Translations under genes and position numbers: made by a program
Assembly: GCA_964036195.1 (NCBI GenBank)
Contig: OZ038459.1
Span: 2,601,206 to 2,665,205 of the forward strand
DNA: 64,000 nt
Source of the DNA: Sphaerolaimus hirsutus
Taxonomy: Eukaryota; Nematoda; Chromadorea; Monhysterida; Sphaerolaimidae
Direction: 5' to 3'
Notes under the pieces: model-generated
Database searches by the model: none
What the model was told of the DNA's origin: nothing
The model's input: only the letters and a program-made list of their open reading frames with translations
Shown here: positions 47,101 to 49,602 of the stretch, piece by piece
How the letters are laid out: each line of letters opens with the position of its first letter
Position numbering within the stretch: the stretch's first letter is position 1

Positions 47101-48066
47101 GGGGTTAATTCAAGGGGGGGGGGGGTTAATTCGAGGTAATACGGTATTTAGGTGAATACTGCAGCATAACAGTAGTATGTACGCTGCGTTCTCTAAAAAA
47201 AATTCAAATGCAATTCCAATTAATTTTCAAAAACATAAATAATTTCAAAGATAAGCTCGAATGTTTCTCATGACAGTGTGCGGGATTATTACCAGCAGGG
47301 GTCTCAAATGGGTTACCCCCCCCCCCCCCCAAACCGCCCAGCTATCTATCTATCCCGGAGGCCGCTCAGCTATCTATCTATCCCGGAGGCAAAATGTTGG
47401 GCTACTACCTCCTAACACCCCCCCCCCCCCGCCAAATCGCCCAGCTATCTACCTATCTGGAGCGATTTTTCAGAAACTATACCCCAATTTTCACTCAAAA
47501 TCGCTATTTTTCATACCTATATATAGATTTTCACAACCAAAATCACTAGTTCATGCGCCTAACTGCCTATTTTAAGTACTATATGCTCTTGTATACCCAT
47601 TTTGAGCTATTTTACACCTACTTTTAGCGATTTTTCTCCCTTTTCTTCCTTCTATGCCCCGAAAAAGCCTATATATTGAACCATTACAACGCCCCCCCAA
47701 ACCCCCCCCCAACCCCCCTCCCAACCCCCCCTCAGAAAATTTTTCAGCTATCTATCCCTCCGGAGGAGCGATTTGCTATCTATCCAACCTCTCGGAGGGT
47801 CAAAATTCAAGATACCCCTGATTACCAGTATTCTAAATCCTTTGTGCAGTGTCACCCAATTAACACAGGGAGCCCCAATAAATAGTGGGATTTTCCCCGC
47901 CAGTGTTAACGCAAGGTGGGGGTTTTAATCAAGCGGTCACTGTACACATTTGTGCGCAGGCAAAGCCAGCGAGCTGCTGGGCGCGGCGCTGTCGGCGGTG
48001 CAGCGATTGAAACTGCCGGCCAAGTCGATTTGCCTGGACCTGGGCTATAGAATCAGGTTGCAGTGA
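8088..48066 (+). CDS. INTS1: Integrator complex subunit 1 (INTS1), about 46 coding exons
   Basis: INTS1 is the large HEAT/ARM-repeat scaffold of the nuclear Integrator complex, which cleaves 3' ends of snRNAs and ends promoter-proximal transcription by RNA polymerase II. The spliced frame covers the family almost end to end: N-terminal GGEFMALG, VSATMKIVINNELSA, LLGITPQIREA, YWSTCLAAATLAAFDPENTG, GPPRQPPDEILQHLAALNR, PDYFVQIVKF, LTPDWLKLRM, a LFMRQLS junction and a C-terminal helical end. The total is 6,510-6,525 nt, or about 2,170 residues, against about 2,190 in human. Open points are the first exon, one 1-nt phase conflict at 20989/21395, and five introns made of a transposon family. The acidic linkers of vertebrate INTS1 are shorter here. 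The gene is conserved along its whole length without internal stops, so it is probably functional. Confidence 0.95.
8625..8713 (+). CDS. INTS1: INTS1 exon 2: conserved N-terminal motif
   Basis: Acceptor TTTTCCAG, donor CAG|GTTTTT. HLPAGGEFMALGGG matches the conserved HPPPGDFIALGSK of the N terminus. Exon numbers here assume the candidate first exon is real. Confidence 0.8.
8776..9081. mobile_element. Truncated GGACGTATCC-family MITE in INTS1 intron
   Basis: Has the GGCGCC palindrome, the G/C runs and the right end CTGGATACGTTCCTA; left end missing. Confidence 0.65.
9151..9251 (+). CDS. INTS1: INTS1 exon 3: basic N-terminal region
   Basis: Acceptor TAATTCAG, donor AT|GTTTGT. Encodes GASKRPAASSALAG and KRK-like basic residues in the low-complexity N-terminal stretch. 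Placed by phase (0 in, 2 out) and position. Confidence 0.75.
9290..9570. mobile_element. Truncated relative of the 10265-11876 element
   Basis: GAAAGAAATCACTGCTTATAATG and CACAGTCATAATATGACCAC recur almost exactly at about 11650-11705, and both end with (T)TTTTAATCAAGGCGTT. Only the right part is present here. Confidence 0.65.
9635..9849 (+). CDS. INTS1: INTS1 exon 4: first helical repeats
   Basis: Acceptor CTTGCACAG, donor T|GTTTGT. The peptide HPSTLVSRFRTAESNYKI followed by a VKAIQE helix matches the vertebrate VLPTVLLDEIEAAE region. The open frame runs on into the intron. Confidence 0.85.
10265..11876. mobile_element. hAT-like element, 1,612 bp, perfect 8-bp TSD
   Basis: Flanked by GTTCCAAC at 10257-10264 and 11877-11884. 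Ends TAGGGTTGG and CCAACCCTA, followed inside by AAAAATC/GATTTTT arrays. Non-coding; the core word ATATCCAGCCAATGTGCTCC is shared with other elements in the window. It contains a nested fold-back element. Confidence 0.9.
10715..11631. mobile_element. Fold-back element with ~290-bp inverted arms, TA target
   Basis: Starts CATGGTCGGGCTGAAAAGTC and ends with its reverse complement GACTTTTCAGCCCGACCATG. The arms stay nearly identical for roughly 290 bp (to the CCAACACTGGTGGCTTAC words). TA on both sides suggests a Tc1/mariner-type insertion. No coding capacity. Confidence 0.85.
11934..12175 (+). CDS. INTS1: INTS1 exon 5
   Basis: Acceptor ACTCACAG, donor AAG|GTTGGT. It contains EAIISLLRP and CVLAANLLMMAYENVDEWP, a close match to vertebrate LACNLLMAAYEEDENWP. 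The preceding 2-kb intron is mostly a hAT-like element. Confidence 0.93.
12358..12445 (+). CDS. INTS1: INTS1 exon 6
   Basis: Acceptor TTTTGCAG, donor G|GTAAGT. Encodes VYIDDALSDRTWVDRPDCK, matching VYIEDSLGERIWVDSPHCK; strong evidence for INTS1. Confidence 0.95.
12466..13026. mobile_element. Mutator-like MITE, 561 bp, perfect 9-bp TSD
   Basis: Flanked by TACTTTCTT at 12457-12465 and 13027-13035. Ends AGGCCGCGTTTACACG and its complement; arms are about 200 bp long. The left TSD copy starts 12 nt after the donor of INTS1 exon 6. Confidence 0.9.
13252..13363 (+). CDS. INTS1: INTS1 exon 7: linker
   Basis: Acceptor GCCTGCAG, donor CAG|GTTTCA. The peptide (TRTSDTLASNTFAPQFYH) is linker-like. The following intron is 3.7 kb and is filled by a nested transposon. 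Confidence 0.8.
13551..15472. mobile_element. Nested hAT-like element with TTTCCGTTTTCCGGC arrays
   Basis: Ends TAGGGTGTCAAA and TTTGACACCCTA; flanks GTCCGGTC and GTCCGGAC (7 of 8). Both ends carry tandem TTTCCGTTTTCCGGCAG-type repeats. The centre is a BEL/Pao reverse-transcriptase fragment. Confidence 0.87.
13783..15173 (-). pseudogene. BEL/Pao retrotransposon pol fragment (reverse transcriptase), decayed
   Basis: On the minus strand are the BEL/Pao blocks: a pre-RT segment with FHSLEAVGI; SFNECLFRGP; LLLRFRAGNLALIADIEKAF; VLFGLVCSPAILGAVI; YVDNFIMS at the catalytic position, where YVDD is usual; and a downstream YDPIGFTAPV. The reading frame shifts at an AAAAGGG run near 14756 and has gaps between blocks. 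No gag, protease, RNase H, integrase or LTR is seen, so it cannot be autonomous. Confidence 0.88.
15985..16669. mobile_element. Nested hAT-like element, 685 bp, perfect 8-bp TSD
   Basis: Flanked by GTCGGGAC at 15977-15984 and 16670-16677. Ends TAGGGTTGG and CCAACCCTA; subterminal AAAAAAACGTTTTTTT arrays. The core (CCATATAATGGCTTTGGAGCC) is shared with 49603-50311. Confidence 0.9.
17099..17285 (+). CDS. INTS1: INTS1 exon 8
   Basis: Acceptor ACCCACAG, donor AAG|GTTGGC. It encodes HAAAGKLDTWLAHTK, matching LLAVQKLEMWLQNPK. With the next two exons it covers the region of the family's conserved N-terminal domain. Confidence 0.9.
17345..17560. mobile_element. Truncated CAGGGGTATC-family MITE in INTS1 intron 8
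   Basis: Starts CAGGGGTATTCTAGATTTTGA and has the GATAGATAGCTG block and a run of G; the other end is missing. Confidence 0.55.
17730..17881 (+). CDS. INTS1: INTS1 exon 9
   Basis: Acceptor ACCGCAG, donor CCG|GTTCGT. Encodes HATDLLMHIVANL and ITKLRALKTKPVQAQF, matching PAQDLLMSVCMN and LIKIRLKPKVLLNHF. The frame stays open past the donor, but phase fixes the boundary. Confidence 0.92.
18150..18291 (+). CDS. INTS1: INTS1 exon 10
   Basis: Acceptor TTTTCAG, donor CAG|GTTTGT. VSATMKIVINNELSAMR matches LGTTIKLVIFNELSSAR, one of the best conserved INTS1 segments. Confidence 0.94.
18304..18552. mobile_element. Palindromic MITE with ACACACTAGTTTTCACC ends
   Basis: CACACACTAGTTTTCACCGTGACTT near 18310 is reversed and complemented near 18520. 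It begins about 12 nt after the donor of INTS1 exon 10. No clear target duplication. Confidence 0.7.
19042..19122 (+). CDS. INTS1: INTS1 exon 11, ended by an introner
   Basis: Acceptor CCTCGCAG. Twenty-seven codons (MFCSTWLDLV to RGLLRAL) match FLAMVFQDLL...ALLRE. The coding sequence is interrupted at CTG|GTGCCAGTCCC by an inverted-repeat element; together with the next exon the peptide length matches the family exactly. Confidence 0.88.
19123..19314 (+). mobile_element. Introner copy 1 (192 nt), intron of INTS1
   Basis: The whole intron is one inverted-repeat element: left end GTGCCAGTCCCAGATCCTG, right end CAGGGTCTGGCACTGCC. Nine bases, CCCTGGTGC, repeat exactly at 19118-19126 and 19310-19318, the expected target duplication. 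The GT of the left copy serves as donor; the right copy ends CTG. Interior is palindromic (CATTTTGCA / TGCAAAATG). Confidence 0.85.
19315..19407 (+). CDS. INTS1: INTS1 exon 12, after the introner
   Basis: Resumes at CCCCTG|GTGCGCGAG with VRECMRNDFQFK. Donor GAT|GTGAGA. No AG acceptor in the correct phase is available. The nearest AG that keeps frame (GCGCGAG) would delete three residues that the family has. Confidence 0.82.
19821..19914 (+). CDS. INTS1: INTS1 exon 13
   Basis: Acceptor GAACACAG, donor G|GTAAAT. VSLCLLGITPQIREAALSK matches AVSMMLGITAQVKEAGIAW. Confidence 0.93.
20313..20482 (+). CDS. INTS1: INTS1 exon 14, ended by an introner
   Basis: Acceptor CATCGCAG. Encodes CAVRTAALRWMHESVPLKF, matching AIQRDAVWWLHTVVPSISKL. 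Stops at CAG|GTGGCACTCACGC, the 5' end of a family copy. Confidence 0.9.
20483..20915 (+). mobile_element. Introner copy 2 (433 nt), intron of INTS1
   Basis: Left end GTGGCACTCACGCACCCTG, right end CAGGGTGTGGGAGTGCC followed by TCTAG. Splice sites are canonical GT-AG and preserve phase 0. The interior holds repeated TTTACATGACATTTGACA-type blocks. Confidence 0.85.
20916..20989 (+). CDS. INTS1: INTS1 exon 15, after the introner
   Basis: Acceptor CCTCTAG is a canonical AG made at the element edge. The peptide LVHELLGPNEMER fits the NWPPESDR region. Donor GG|GTGAGC leaves phase 2, which conflicts by one base with the strongest acceptor of the next exon. Confidence 0.8.
21395..21657 (+). CDS. 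INTS1: INTS1 exon 16
   Basis: Preceded by a run of 14 C and CAG. Contains SLPLDQDLLLTILRL, RVVELMFSCCTYVPP and LPAG; donor GG|GTGAGG. A tandem AG at 21407-21408 (exon start 21409) is in phase with the upstream donor and would remove five residues; the alternative is a 1-nt homopolymer error in either flank. Confidence 0.88.
21866..23222. mobile_element. ACCGTATTTCCTCGAAATACC-type MITE interrupted by another element
   Basis: Left end ACCGTATTGCCTCGAAATAC, right end GTAACTCGAGGAATTACGGTA, with poly-C/G tracts inside. It was split by the element at 21915-22973. Confidence 0.7.
21915..22973. mobile_element. hAT-like element with ACCGT subterminal arrays
   Basis: Ends TAGGGTGGCAGA and TCTGCCACCCTA. 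Both sides carry arrays of TTTACCGTACCGT. Flanks are poly-C, so the duplication cannot be checked. A CAGGGGTCTCC-type fragment lies at 22493-22680. Confidence 0.82.
23290..23442 (+). CDS. INTS1: INTS1 exon 17
   Basis: Acceptor ACTACAG, donor AA|GTGAGT. It encodes YWSTCLAAATLAAFDPENTG, matching YWKAWPLLLVVAAFNPENIG. The upstream intron carries nested MITEs. Confidence 0.95.
23583..23773. mobile_element. 191-bp fold-back element
   Basis: Arms of about 85 bp, TAAACAGCGGACACG...GAGATATGGGC, are nearly exact inverted complements. Located in an INTS1 intron among GAGAAGTGAAATGAG repeats. Confidence 0.75.
23811..24260. mobile_element. GGACGTATCC-family MITE, 450 bp, perfect 8-bp TSD
   Basis: Flanked by GTGAAGTG at 23803-23810 and 24261-24268. 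Ends CAAGGACGTATCCAGG and CCTGGATACGTCCCTG. Contains GCGCGCGAGCGCGC and GGCGCCA palindromes. Confidence 0.9.
24370..24445 (+). CDS. INTS1: INTS1 exon 18
   Basis: Acceptor TTTTTCAG, donor CAG|GTTACT. Encodes NDFKWPPFTLVATSDAD, matching NNYSYPPCTLTDEE. Confidence 0.93.
24743..24855 (+). CDS. INTS1: INTS1 exon 19
   Basis: Acceptor TTTTTTCAG, donor AC|GTAAAG. Encodes IIELETHLAQKLITRENSH and LLALLCDLNP, matching ILAFEGHLA...ITESSSLLLSQL. Confidence 0.93.
25084..25213 (+). CDS. INTS1: INTS1 exon 20
   Basis: Acceptor CACCGCAG, donor AAG|GTTGCT. Encodes GPPRQPPDEILQHLAALNR and CRSPDYFVQIVKF, near-diagnostic for INTS1. Confidence 0.96.
25591..25796 (+). CDS. INTS1: INTS1 exon 21
   Basis: A poly-C tract precedes acceptor CAG; donor GTG|GTTGGT. 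Encodes PRWLVELVREGSDSLLGVLP and CQLLLHDMA, matching PWLADLVQSSEGSLDVLP and CEFLLHDAV. GC-rich, unlike the AT-rich introns. Confidence 0.95.
25890..25950 (+). repeat. tRNA-derived SINE, 3' part
   Basis: GCGGGTTCGATTCCCGC forms a perfect T-arm (B box). It is followed by the tail GGCAGTGCAAATTTTGCACTCTTTC, shared with the copy at 44241-44340. The A box side is missing. Confidence 0.75.
26006..26158 (+). CDS. INTS1: INTS1 exon 22: linker
   Basis: Acceptor CTTCCCAG, donor CG|GTCAGT. The peptide is hydrophilic (ALGQLARLEKRAKSGDG). It matches the position of the charged, variable linker in vertebrates. Placed by phase and order. Confidence 0.82.
26459..26640 (+). CDS. INTS1: INTS1 exon 23
   Basis: Acceptor ATCACCAG, donor G|GTGAGT. 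Encodes HRRQLAVRAVYLVLDRS, matching SRVLAMKGLSLVLSEGS. Confidence 0.9.
26690..27054. mobile_element. CAGGGGTCTC-family MITE, diverged, in INTS1 intron
   Basis: Left part CGAACTTTGACTCCCCCGGGG, AAAATCGTTAAAAG middle, right end CCATTCGAGACCCCTG. Confidence 0.6.
27101..27208 (+). CDS. INTS1: INTS1 exon 24
   Basis: Acceptor TCTTCACAG, donor G|GTGTGT. Encodes FEFFPQIQFADRDRTIG, matching RDLPRLPLFDSVRSTTA. Confidence 0.88.
27279..27752. mobile_element. Long palindromic MITE, possibly Mutator-like
   Basis: Arms of about 220 bp; outer ends GCGGCGTTGACACTGTGACGAC and GTCGTCACCGTGTAAAAGGCGC resemble the 12466 element. The centre has TGTTGTCGGAGGT facing its complement. Ends 36 nt before INTS1 exon 25. 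Confidence 0.75.
27788..27963 (+). CDS. INTS1: INTS1 exon 25
   Basis: Acceptor TTTTACAG, donor AAA|GTGAGT. Encodes CTGYQTDPDVISLCLKFI, matching METDPQTISAYLIYL, then a charged linker. The upstream intron holds a 470-bp palindromic element. Confidence 0.9.
28404..28574 (+). CDS. INTS1: INTS1 exon 26
   Basis: Acceptor CCGTGCAG, donor CAG|GTTACC. Fifty-seven codons including VESALCVCAAYMRVARQ and VEWSTRQDQ, matching SDAVLSALLSIFSRYVRRM and YSWSESQDQ. Confidence 0.92.
28883..29052. mobile_element. CACACACTAGTTGACATCGACACC-type MITE
   Basis: Ends ATGGCTCCACACACACTAAT and the complement CTAGCGTGTGTGGAGCCAAT with inner CATCGACACCAAATGTCAAC repeats. It ends 30 nt before INTS1 exon 27. Related copies: 50555-50723, 51895-52058. 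Confidence 0.78.
29083..29195 (+). CDS. INTS1: INTS1 exon 27, ended by an introner
   Basis: Acceptor GTCGCAG lies just downstream of a MITE. VLVEWRQDDRVHQSVMSVRC matches VFLRWSSGETATMHILVVHA. Stops at CGCTG|GTGCCACTCCCGC. Confidence 0.88.
29196..29466 (+). mobile_element. Introner copy 3 (271 nt), intron of INTS1
   Basis: Left end GTGCCACTCCCGCACCCTT, right end CAGGGTCTGGGAGTGCC. CTGGT occurs at both junctions. The intron that restores the original frame without extra residues runs GT...CTG. Confidence 0.8.
29467..29599 (+). CDS. INTS1: INTS1 exon 28, after the introner
   Basis: Resumes at GCCCCTG|GTCTGTGCG. Encodes AFLMDTMEEAELTPDWLKLR, matching AFLVDTSEEALLLPDWLKLR; donor AAG|GTTGGT. Here an upstream AG (TTTACAG at 29452) is also in phase and would add VWECPW. 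Confidence 0.85.
30089..30515. mobile_element. GGACGTATCC-family MITE, 427 bp, 8-bp TSD
   Basis: Flanks TTCTAACG and TTGTAACG (7 of 8). Ends CAGGGACGTATCCAGG and CCTGGATACGGCCTTG; GGCGCC palindrome and GCGCGCTTGCGCGC inside. Confidence 0.87.
30708..30814 (+). CDS. INTS1: INTS1 exon 29
   Basis: Acceptor CATTTCAG, donor CAG|GTATTT. Encodes ERIIKAAADEVDLPVLLGAL, matching LRLVDAALQDLEPQQLLLFV. Confidence 0.9.
31130..31229 (+). CDS. INTS1: INTS1 exon 30, ended by an introner
   Basis: Acceptor ATGCACAG. Encodes VVLSSLDKLCKTGSTEVAA, matching SKLLQFLDQAVAHDPQTLE. Interrupted at CAGCTG|GTGCCAGTCCCG. Confidence 0.87.
31230..31606 (+). mobile_element. Introner copy 4 (377 nt), intron of INTS1
   Basis: Left end GTGCCAGTCCCGAACCCTG, right end CTTTTCGGCACTG followed by TCGCTG. 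GCTGG is present at both edges. The right end is the most diverged of the five; frame again requires an intron ending in CTG. Confidence 0.75.
31607..31781 (+). CDS. INTS1: INTS1 exon 31, after the introner
   Basis: Resumes at TCGCTG|GGCGCGCGG; 31601 (CACTG|TCG) is an equally framed alternative adding Ser-Leu. GARPGGAYTLHRSF matches GASGGQTFHSLL. Donor G|GTTAGT at 31781 or G|GTGCCG at 31769. No in-phase AG acceptor was found. Confidence 0.78.
32192..32587. mobile_element. 396-bp inverted-repeat element
   Basis: TAGCAGGATTCTCTCCGACC at the left is complemented by GGTTGGAGAGAATCCTGCTA at the right; arms are about 55 bp. TA at both junctions. Confidence 0.75.
32617..33290. repeat. Minisatellite: about 28-bp and about 30-bp tandem units
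   Basis: To about 33155, variants of ATGGCACCCCCTGGGGACCC repeat about 18 times. From about 33168 to 33290, GCCCCTAATTTGGAAACTCC repeats five times. Open frames of 141 and 168 codons across it are by-products of the repeat period. Confidence 0.88.
33290..34800. repeat. Satellite of about 115-bp units, roughly 13 copies
   Basis: Units share TTATGGTAATGTAGTGTCAA, GTGCATATTTCAAATCA and CACAAATGCATCATTTCAC with spacing of about 115-120 bp. After it, to about 34990, degraded CATAAACTCAGCCCCTAATTT units of the flanking minisatellite return. Confidence 0.88.
35274..35449 (+). CDS. INTS1: INTS1 exon 32
   Basis: Acceptor CAACACAG, donor ATG|GTTGGC. Encodes LTDLLASADKGQGGAVMKLL, matching LATLLSSPHGGALVMSM. 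It follows a 3.5-kb intron of satellite repeats. Confidence 0.88.
35569..35692 (+). CDS. INTS1: INTS1 exon 33
   Basis: Acceptor TTTTCCAG. Encodes DADWKRVVDWLCIKLDKARK. Donor T|GTAGAA at 35692 is chosen because it is in phase with the next exon; CAG|GTCTGG at 35703 is the stronger sequence but out of phase. Confidence 0.78.
36810..36895 (+). CDS. INTS1: INTS1 exon 34: acidic linker
   Basis: Acceptor ATTTGCAG, donor AAG|GTATGT. The frame reading EIDGEIDPEGTATDKKPVPS fits a linker and exits in phase with the next exon. Not conserved enough to identify alone. Confidence 0.72.
36991..37181. mobile_element. Introner-family copy inside an INTS1 intron
   Basis: Left end GGCAGTCCCGCACCTTGTAAA, right end AAGGTGCGGGACCGTCAC; interior TTGCATGGCACTT. 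Not at a splice site. Confidence 0.7.
37355..37987. mobile_element. Inverted-repeat element with AGTCGACAAGTCCA motif
   Basis: CTACTTCTAAAAGTCGACAA at the left faces TTGTCGACTTTTATAAGTAGG at the right. The word GTCGACAAGT occurs five times inside, all in one orientation. Confidence 0.7.
38054..38172. mobile_element. Small ACCGTATTTCTTCTAATAG palindromic MITE
   Basis: ACCGTATTTCTTCTAATAGA is complemented by TATTAGAAGAAATACGGGA. Only 119 bp; ends 33 nt before INTS1 exon 35. Confidence 0.7.
38206..38414 (+). CDS. INTS1: INTS1 exon 35
   Basis: Acceptor CTCTGCAG, donor AG|GTAAAA. Sixty-nine codons including WCKFEGLLHSQAEML and APLEVLHSALDILLEKK, helical repeats; placed by frame continuity. Confidence 0.82.
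38570..40044. mobile_element. CAGGGGTCTC-family MITE, perfect 8-bp TSD, with nested element
   Basis: Flanked by ATTTACGT at 38562-38569 and 40045-40052. Ends CAGGGGTATCTTGAATTTTG and CATTCGAGACCCCTG. Interrupted by the 995-bp element at 38633-39627. Confidence 0.9.
38633..39627. mobile_element. Nested hAT-like element, 995 bp, perfect 8-bp TSD
   Basis: Flanked by CTCCGGAG at 38625-38632 and 39628-39635. Ends CAGGGTTGG and CCAACCCTG with AAAATAAAATAAA / TTTTGTATAAAAATT arrays. It carries an introner-like core (CAGTCCCAAGCCCTG at 38880). Inverted relative at 61679-62714. Confidence 0.9.
40192..40352 (+). CDS. INTS1: INTS1 exon 36
   Basis: Acceptor GCCCACCAG, donor T|GTGAGT. SVLSLWAAASERVCLREG and QVPQLVALAQLVV match SLDFLWACIHVPRIWQG and QGPELISLVELIL. 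Confidence 0.92.
40583..41014. mobile_element. hAT-like MITE, CAGTGGCGTAGCCAGG ends, 8-bp TSD
   Basis: Flanks GGTGGACT and GGTGAACT (7 of 8). Ends CAGTGGCGTAGCCAGG and CCTGGCTACGCCACTG, the classic hAT terminus; interior related to the GGACGTATCC family. Confidence 0.9.
41117..41292 (+). CDS. INTS1: INTS1 exon 37
   Basis: Acceptor ACTTGCAG, donor GAG|GTTTGT. TGRTARITAALLLQLYFE matches SVLGRRCRDLLLQLYLQ. A TA-flanked MITE starts 6 nt past the exon. Confidence 0.92.
41298..41764. mobile_element. TACCGTATTTCCTCGAAATACC MITE
   Basis: Perfect terminal complement GGTATTTCGAGGAAATACGGTA at the right. Starts 6 nt after the donor of INTS1 exon 37; TA at both ends may be the target. Confidence 0.82.
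42083..42124 (+). CDS. INTS1: INTS1 exon 38: 42-nt exon
   Basis: Acceptor CTTTCCAG, donor GAT|GTATCA. Fourteen codons (WPDACLLEKSQDSD) match RPELRVPVPEVLL. The frame stays open past the donor; the boundary is set by phase 0 of the next exon. Confidence 0.72.
42511..42641 (+). CDS. INTS1: INTS1 exon 39
   Basis: Acceptor TTTCGCAG, donor AG|GTTTGC. Encodes MDRVLHEVLSEYFEQIL and LAMTHPVLFMR, matching LDGLIHRFITLLAD and LAVAHPLLLLR. Confidence 0.92.
43505..43662. mobile_element. Introner-family copy near INTS1 exon 40
   Basis: Left end AACCCGTACCCTGTAAATTG, right end TTTACAGGGTGCGCGACTGCC. It sits 40 nt before the acceptor of exon 40 but does not supply it. A run of about 18 G precedes it. Confidence 0.65.
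43703..43895 (+). CDS. INTS1: INTS1 exon 40
   Basis: Acceptor ATTTCAG, donor AAG|GTAATT. Joined to the previous exon it reads LFMRQLSLINTS, matching LLRHLPMIAAL; it also has LALRQLLSIFYLVIP and FLDAMLLFSK. Confidence 0.93.
44241..44340 (-). repeat. tRNA-derived SINE, near-complete head
   Basis: On the minus strand: A box TAGTCTAGTGGTTAGGGCAC, an anticodon-like stem CTCGT/ACGAG, a degraded B box, then GGCAAGTGCAATTTTGCAGTC, matching the tail of the copy at 25890. Stems are damaged, so it is not a working tRNA. Confidence 0.75.
44580..44758 (+). CDS. INTS1: INTS1 exon 41
   Basis: Acceptor CCTCGCAG, donor CAG|GTTGTT. Encodes SSLHLDIVSLALCAFGTYQM, matching SRHLAAFINKFVQFIHKYI. Confidence 0.9.
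45057..45213 (+). CDS. INTS1: INTS1 exon 42: variable linker
   Basis: Acceptor AACATGGAG, donor CAG|GTTTTT. Ser/Ala/Asp-rich peptide (CDADISDLASSATTFESAQ) in the position of the acidic linker of vertebrate INTS1. Phase agrees on both sides. Confidence 0.8.
45395..45671. mobile_element. Partial TAGGGATGG-type element before INTS1 exon 43
   Basis: AAACGTTTTT arrays, the shared core word ATATCTGGGAGCTTTTG, and right end CCATCCCTA at 45663-45671. The exon acceptor CTCACAG follows directly. Confidence 0.65.
45676..45897 (+). CDS. INTS1: INTS1 exon 43, ended by an introner
   Basis: Acceptor ACTCACAG begins right after the end of a TAGGGATGG-type element. Seventy-four codons including EVRPWVLQLRRCVQPQ and LGDTLRQMLDQ, matching EMAPYMKRLSRGQ and VEDLLEVLSDI. 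Stops at CAG|GTGCCAGTCCCGC. Confidence 0.9.
45898..46097 (+). mobile_element. Introner copy 5 (200 nt), intron of INTS1
   Basis: Left end GTGCCAGTCCCGCGCCCTG, right end CAGGGTGCGGGAGTGCC followed by CAG. Canonical GT-AG; phase 0 on both sides. Confidence 0.85.
46098..46207 (+). CDS. INTS1: INTS1 exon 44, after the introner
   Basis: Acceptor GTGCCCAG is a canonical AG at the element edge. Encodes LAPALQLVVAVLEELVDFVL, in the position of ILSFFSTNLQRLM. Donor TAG|GTATTT. Confidence 0.88.
46357..46562 (+). CDS. INTS1: INTS1 exon 45
   Basis: Poly-C tract then CCGCAG. Encodes CRRPALWLLQRWFVAAQSSS and VNDVVERLHLFVN, matching CCRNLAFSLALRSMQNSP. Donor G|GTCGGT. Confidence 0.9.
46646..47148. mobile_element. 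Composite ACCGTATTACCTCGAAATAC MITEs
   Basis: Several inverted ends (ACCGTATTACCTCGAAATAC, GAGGTAATACGGTA) with poly-G tracts, probably two copies nested or adjacent in INTS1 intron 45. Confidence 0.6.
47296..47820. mobile_element. CAGGGGTCTC-family MITE, 525 bp, perfect 8-bp TSD
   Basis: Flanked by ATTACCAG at 47288-47295 and 47821-47828. Ends CAGGGGTCTCAAATGGG and AATTCAAGATACCCCTG. The cleanest full-length copy of this family in the window. Confidence 0.92.
47960..48066 (+). CDS. INTS1: INTS1 last exon, C terminus and stop
   Basis: Acceptor GTGCGCAG. SELLGAALSAVQRLKLPAKS matches SAQISEALRILHMEAVM. Stop TGA at 48064-48066; the tail is about 15 residues longer than the vertebrate end. Confidence 0.9.
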
Positions 48067-48110
48067 TTCGAACTTGGGCGGACATGTGATTTCTGATGGT
48101 AATTGACTGT

Positions 48111-48467
48111 GGTGCCACGCACACTGGATGTCAACTGGTTTCGGTGTCAACTCGATTTTAGTTGTAAATAAGTCGCAGGACAGTTTTCAAGTGCGCATGC
48201 GGTAATGGCAAATCTTAATGGAAACCAGGTGTCCCAGTTGACATTGTCCCAGTTGACATCGGGTGTCATCGAATGTCAACTGCGCCGACTGGTTTCCATT
48301 GAGACTCTAGTTGATTTGTTTTGAAACCATATTTAAATCCACATGGCAATATGTATTCCTTTTCAACATTGTCATATGTAAATACACTTGAAAATTGTCC
48401 TTCTACCTAAATTGAATAAAAATCTAGTTGACACTGAAACCAGTTGACATCCAGTGTGCGTGGCGCC
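48111..48467. mobile_element. GGTGCCACGCACACTGGATGTC palindromic MITE
   Basis: GCCACGCACACTGGATGTCA at the left is complemented by TGACATCCAGTGTGCGTGGC at the right; interior GGTTTCCATT/AATGGAAACC. Starts 44 nt after the INTS1 stop. Confidence 0.75.
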
Positions 48468-48643
48468 TATCCATTTTCTAATGATCTGTTATGGAAATGC
48501 TGCTTTAGAAGTTTATACAGTCGGCACACTGTATCGCTCTGCTGCGGGTGTTGGTTTACATACGAATTCATTAGTTTGTTCAGGAATTGTGGGAACAGTG
48601 GCTTTTTTTATGGATGGCTAGCGACGTGAAAAATGTTTGTAAT

Positions 48644-49064
48644 TACCGTAAATGCTCTATTAGGACGACCCCCCTCCAATAAAGCGACCTCTCCAATAGT
48701 ACGACCCCCTTTGGCACGTTGTGTAAGTATAAAGCGACCCTCTCCAATAATCCGACCCCCTCCAATAATCCGACCCCCTCCAATAATCCGATCCCCAAAG
48801 AAAAATTAAAAAAAAAGAAAAACGATGTCGCAATCTTCGGACGCCGCTAATTGATATCGTTGAACCTGAATATTAAGTATTTTGCGAATTTTGTGGCTTT
48901 GATGTGATTTCCTATTGCTTTACGGTGCCATGCTCATACGCGTTAAATGAAAAGTTGAGTTGTTGAGTTTTTGAAAAATACAAACGACCCTCTCCAATAA
49001 TGCGACCCCCAAAAATGTGCTGAAACAATAAACCGACCGTCGCCTTATTGGAGCATTTACGGTA
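48644..49064. mobile_element. TACCGTAAATGCTC MITE
   Basis: TACCGTAAATGCTCTATTAG against TTGGAGCATTTACGGTA. Contains tandem CCCCTCCAATAATCCGACC repeats on both sides. Confidence 0.75.
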
Positions 49065-49602
49065 TGTTCGGAAAGCGTATATTGCTTTTTGAAATTTTGA
49101 GATGAATTTTATGTTTCCAAAATTTCTAGCCTTCAGAAAACCAGTAGAACAGATGTCTATAATATCACTCAAAATCTATGTTTTCAATTTCCAGCTAGAA
49201 ACTACAGCTGCACTGAATAATTATTTTCCGTACAAACCTATTACGAACTGTAAATACAAACTGTAATAATGATGTTCTATTCACAGCTGTAAGCAACAAT
49301 TTTTTGCTGTCTGTTCTGCATCAATGATTTTTTATTATTTCTGCACCGTTCATGCCCAGTTTTTTTTCCGTTCGTAATTTGCTTTCACAAGATCTACGTC
49401 TATTTGCGTTCTGCTGCCTTTTTTAGCTTTTTATTTGTCATTCTCGTTTCCGTTTGTTGGATTTTTTCTCAATAAAATAACAAAAGTGCTGGAACAATTG
49501 GGGAAATCTGTGTGCGTACTGTTTAGTCCGGTCGTTCTCTATACGTTTGCTTATTTTACGCAAATCAAATGGAAAATCGTTGTTGGCACGCTCGCTCATG
49601 GC